Source: an uncultured Bacilli bacterium (lineage in GTDB: Bacteria > Bacillota_I > Bacilli_A > RF39 > UBA660). Taken from it: DNA of 5,872 nt. The DNA lies in the NCBI GenBank assembly GCA_934101235.1, contig CAKORH010000065.1, positions 1 to 5,872 on the forward strand. Direction: 5' to 3'. The translations under genes and the position numbers were made by a program. The notes beneath the pieces were generated by a model that was not told where the DNA came from, ran no database searches, and saw only the letters and a list, made by a program, of their open reading frames with translations. This document shows positions 5,802 through 5,872 of this stretch, piece after piece (the first letter of the stretch is position 1; each line of letters starts with the position of its first letter).

Positions 5802-5834
5802 AAATTAGCACTTTATGTTGACAAGTGCTAATTT
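5802..5834. promoter_or_regulatory. CIRCE element (HrcA operator), extended arms
   Basis: TTAGCACTT-N9-AAGTGCTAA (5805-5831) matches the CIRCE consensus TTAGCACTC-N9-GAGTGCTAA except for one symmetric change at the innermost base of each arm. Pairing continues three more bases outward (5802-5834), giving 12-bp arms. By established knowledge HrcA binds CIRCE and represses groE, dnaK or hrcA-type operons until heat shock. The 9-base spacer contains most of the -35 box of the rightward promoter, so bound HrcA would block RNA polymerase. Confidence 0.92.
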
Positions 5835-5845
5835 AGTGATATAAT
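5818..5845 (+). promoter_or_regulatory. CIRCE-controlled sigma-A promoter reading out of the right edge
   Basis: A perfect TTGACA (5818-5823), a 16-base spacer and a perfect TATAAT (5840-5845) with TGA directly before it (extended -10) make this the strongest promoter in the window. The -35 lies in the centre of CIRCE. The start would be near 5852, about 11 bases before the RBS. Confidence 0.88.
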
Positions 5846-5862
5846 ATGTATATTCTTTTGAT

Positions 5863-5870
5863 AAGGAGGG
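5863..5870 (+). promoter_or_regulatory. strong ribosome binding site of a gene starting just beyond the window
   Basis: AAGGAGGG is a near-perfect Shine-Dalgarno sequence, two bases from the window end. The start codon should fall within the next few bases outside. From CIRCE the gene is expected to be hrcA, groES, dnaK, clpB or a similar heat-shock gene, but none of its coding sequence is visible here. Confidence 0.8.
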
Positions 5871-5872
5871 AT

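Noticed and set aside
5802..5834. The CIRCE inverted repeat as a terminator hairpin.
   Set aside because: It exactly matches the CIRCE layout with a 9-base spacer, overlaps a consensus promoter and is not followed by a T run.
1..5872. Mollicute-type genetic code (UGA = Trp), suggested by the AT content and absence of TGA stops.
   Set aside because: All tryptophans in the recognised domains are TGG and long frames are intact under the standard code. Five stops are too few to draw anything from the lack of TGA.

Overview
The window is very AT-rich, standard-code bacterial DNA from a low-GC Gram-positive (Bacillota), most likely an uncultured Bacilli or Clostridia-type gut lineage. The evidence is a CIRCE heat-shock operator, a class B sortase, a TagO-type lipid-carrier sugar-phosphate transferase, a DUF1292-like protein, AAGGAGG-type ribosome binding sites and sigma-A promoters with extended -10 boxes. 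Tryptophan is encoded by TGG throughout, and every complete gene ends in TAA or TAG, so a mollicute-type UGA=Trp code is not indicated. The species assignment is inference only.

Layout, left to right. (1) 1-723, minus: N-terminal 241 codons of a TagO/WecA-like membrane transferase that runs off the left edge, with its own RBS and a possible promoter. (2) 804-4284, minus: a probable operon or nested unit of an RluA-type pseudouridine synthase, a large unrecognised repeat-containing membrane protein (802 aa) and a small acidic DUF1292-like protein, closed by a strong terminator whose loop contains the last stop codon. A second promoter inside the 3' end of the pseudouridine synthase gene may drive the big gene separately. 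(3) 4271-5134, plus: a class B sortase transcribed divergently from the pseudouridine synthase, with Lys where the family usually has its catalytic Arg. (4) 5124-5723, minus: a TetR/AcrR-family regulator that converges on the sortase. The two genes overlap by 11 bp and share one hairpin that looks like a bidirectional terminator. (5) 5724-5872: a dense divergent control region. It has a consensus promoter for the TetR gene with a 16-bp palindrome over its start site, then a CIRCE element with a near-consensus promoter and a strong RBS firing rightward into a gene just outside the window, presumably a chaperone or hrcA-type heat-shock gene.

Three of the products belong to the cell envelope by family or topology: the TagO-like enzyme, the sortase and the 802-aa protein. 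Nothing in the sequence shows that they work together. The most novel item is the 802-aa protein. It has three gapless 71-residue repeats around a GANDYGDN-like core, then three 23-residue acidic repeats, a helical region, two predicted membrane segments with both ends probably cytoplasmic, and a C-terminal coiled coil. No family is recognised for it. All coding, promoter and terminator calls come from reading the sequence; no search was run.
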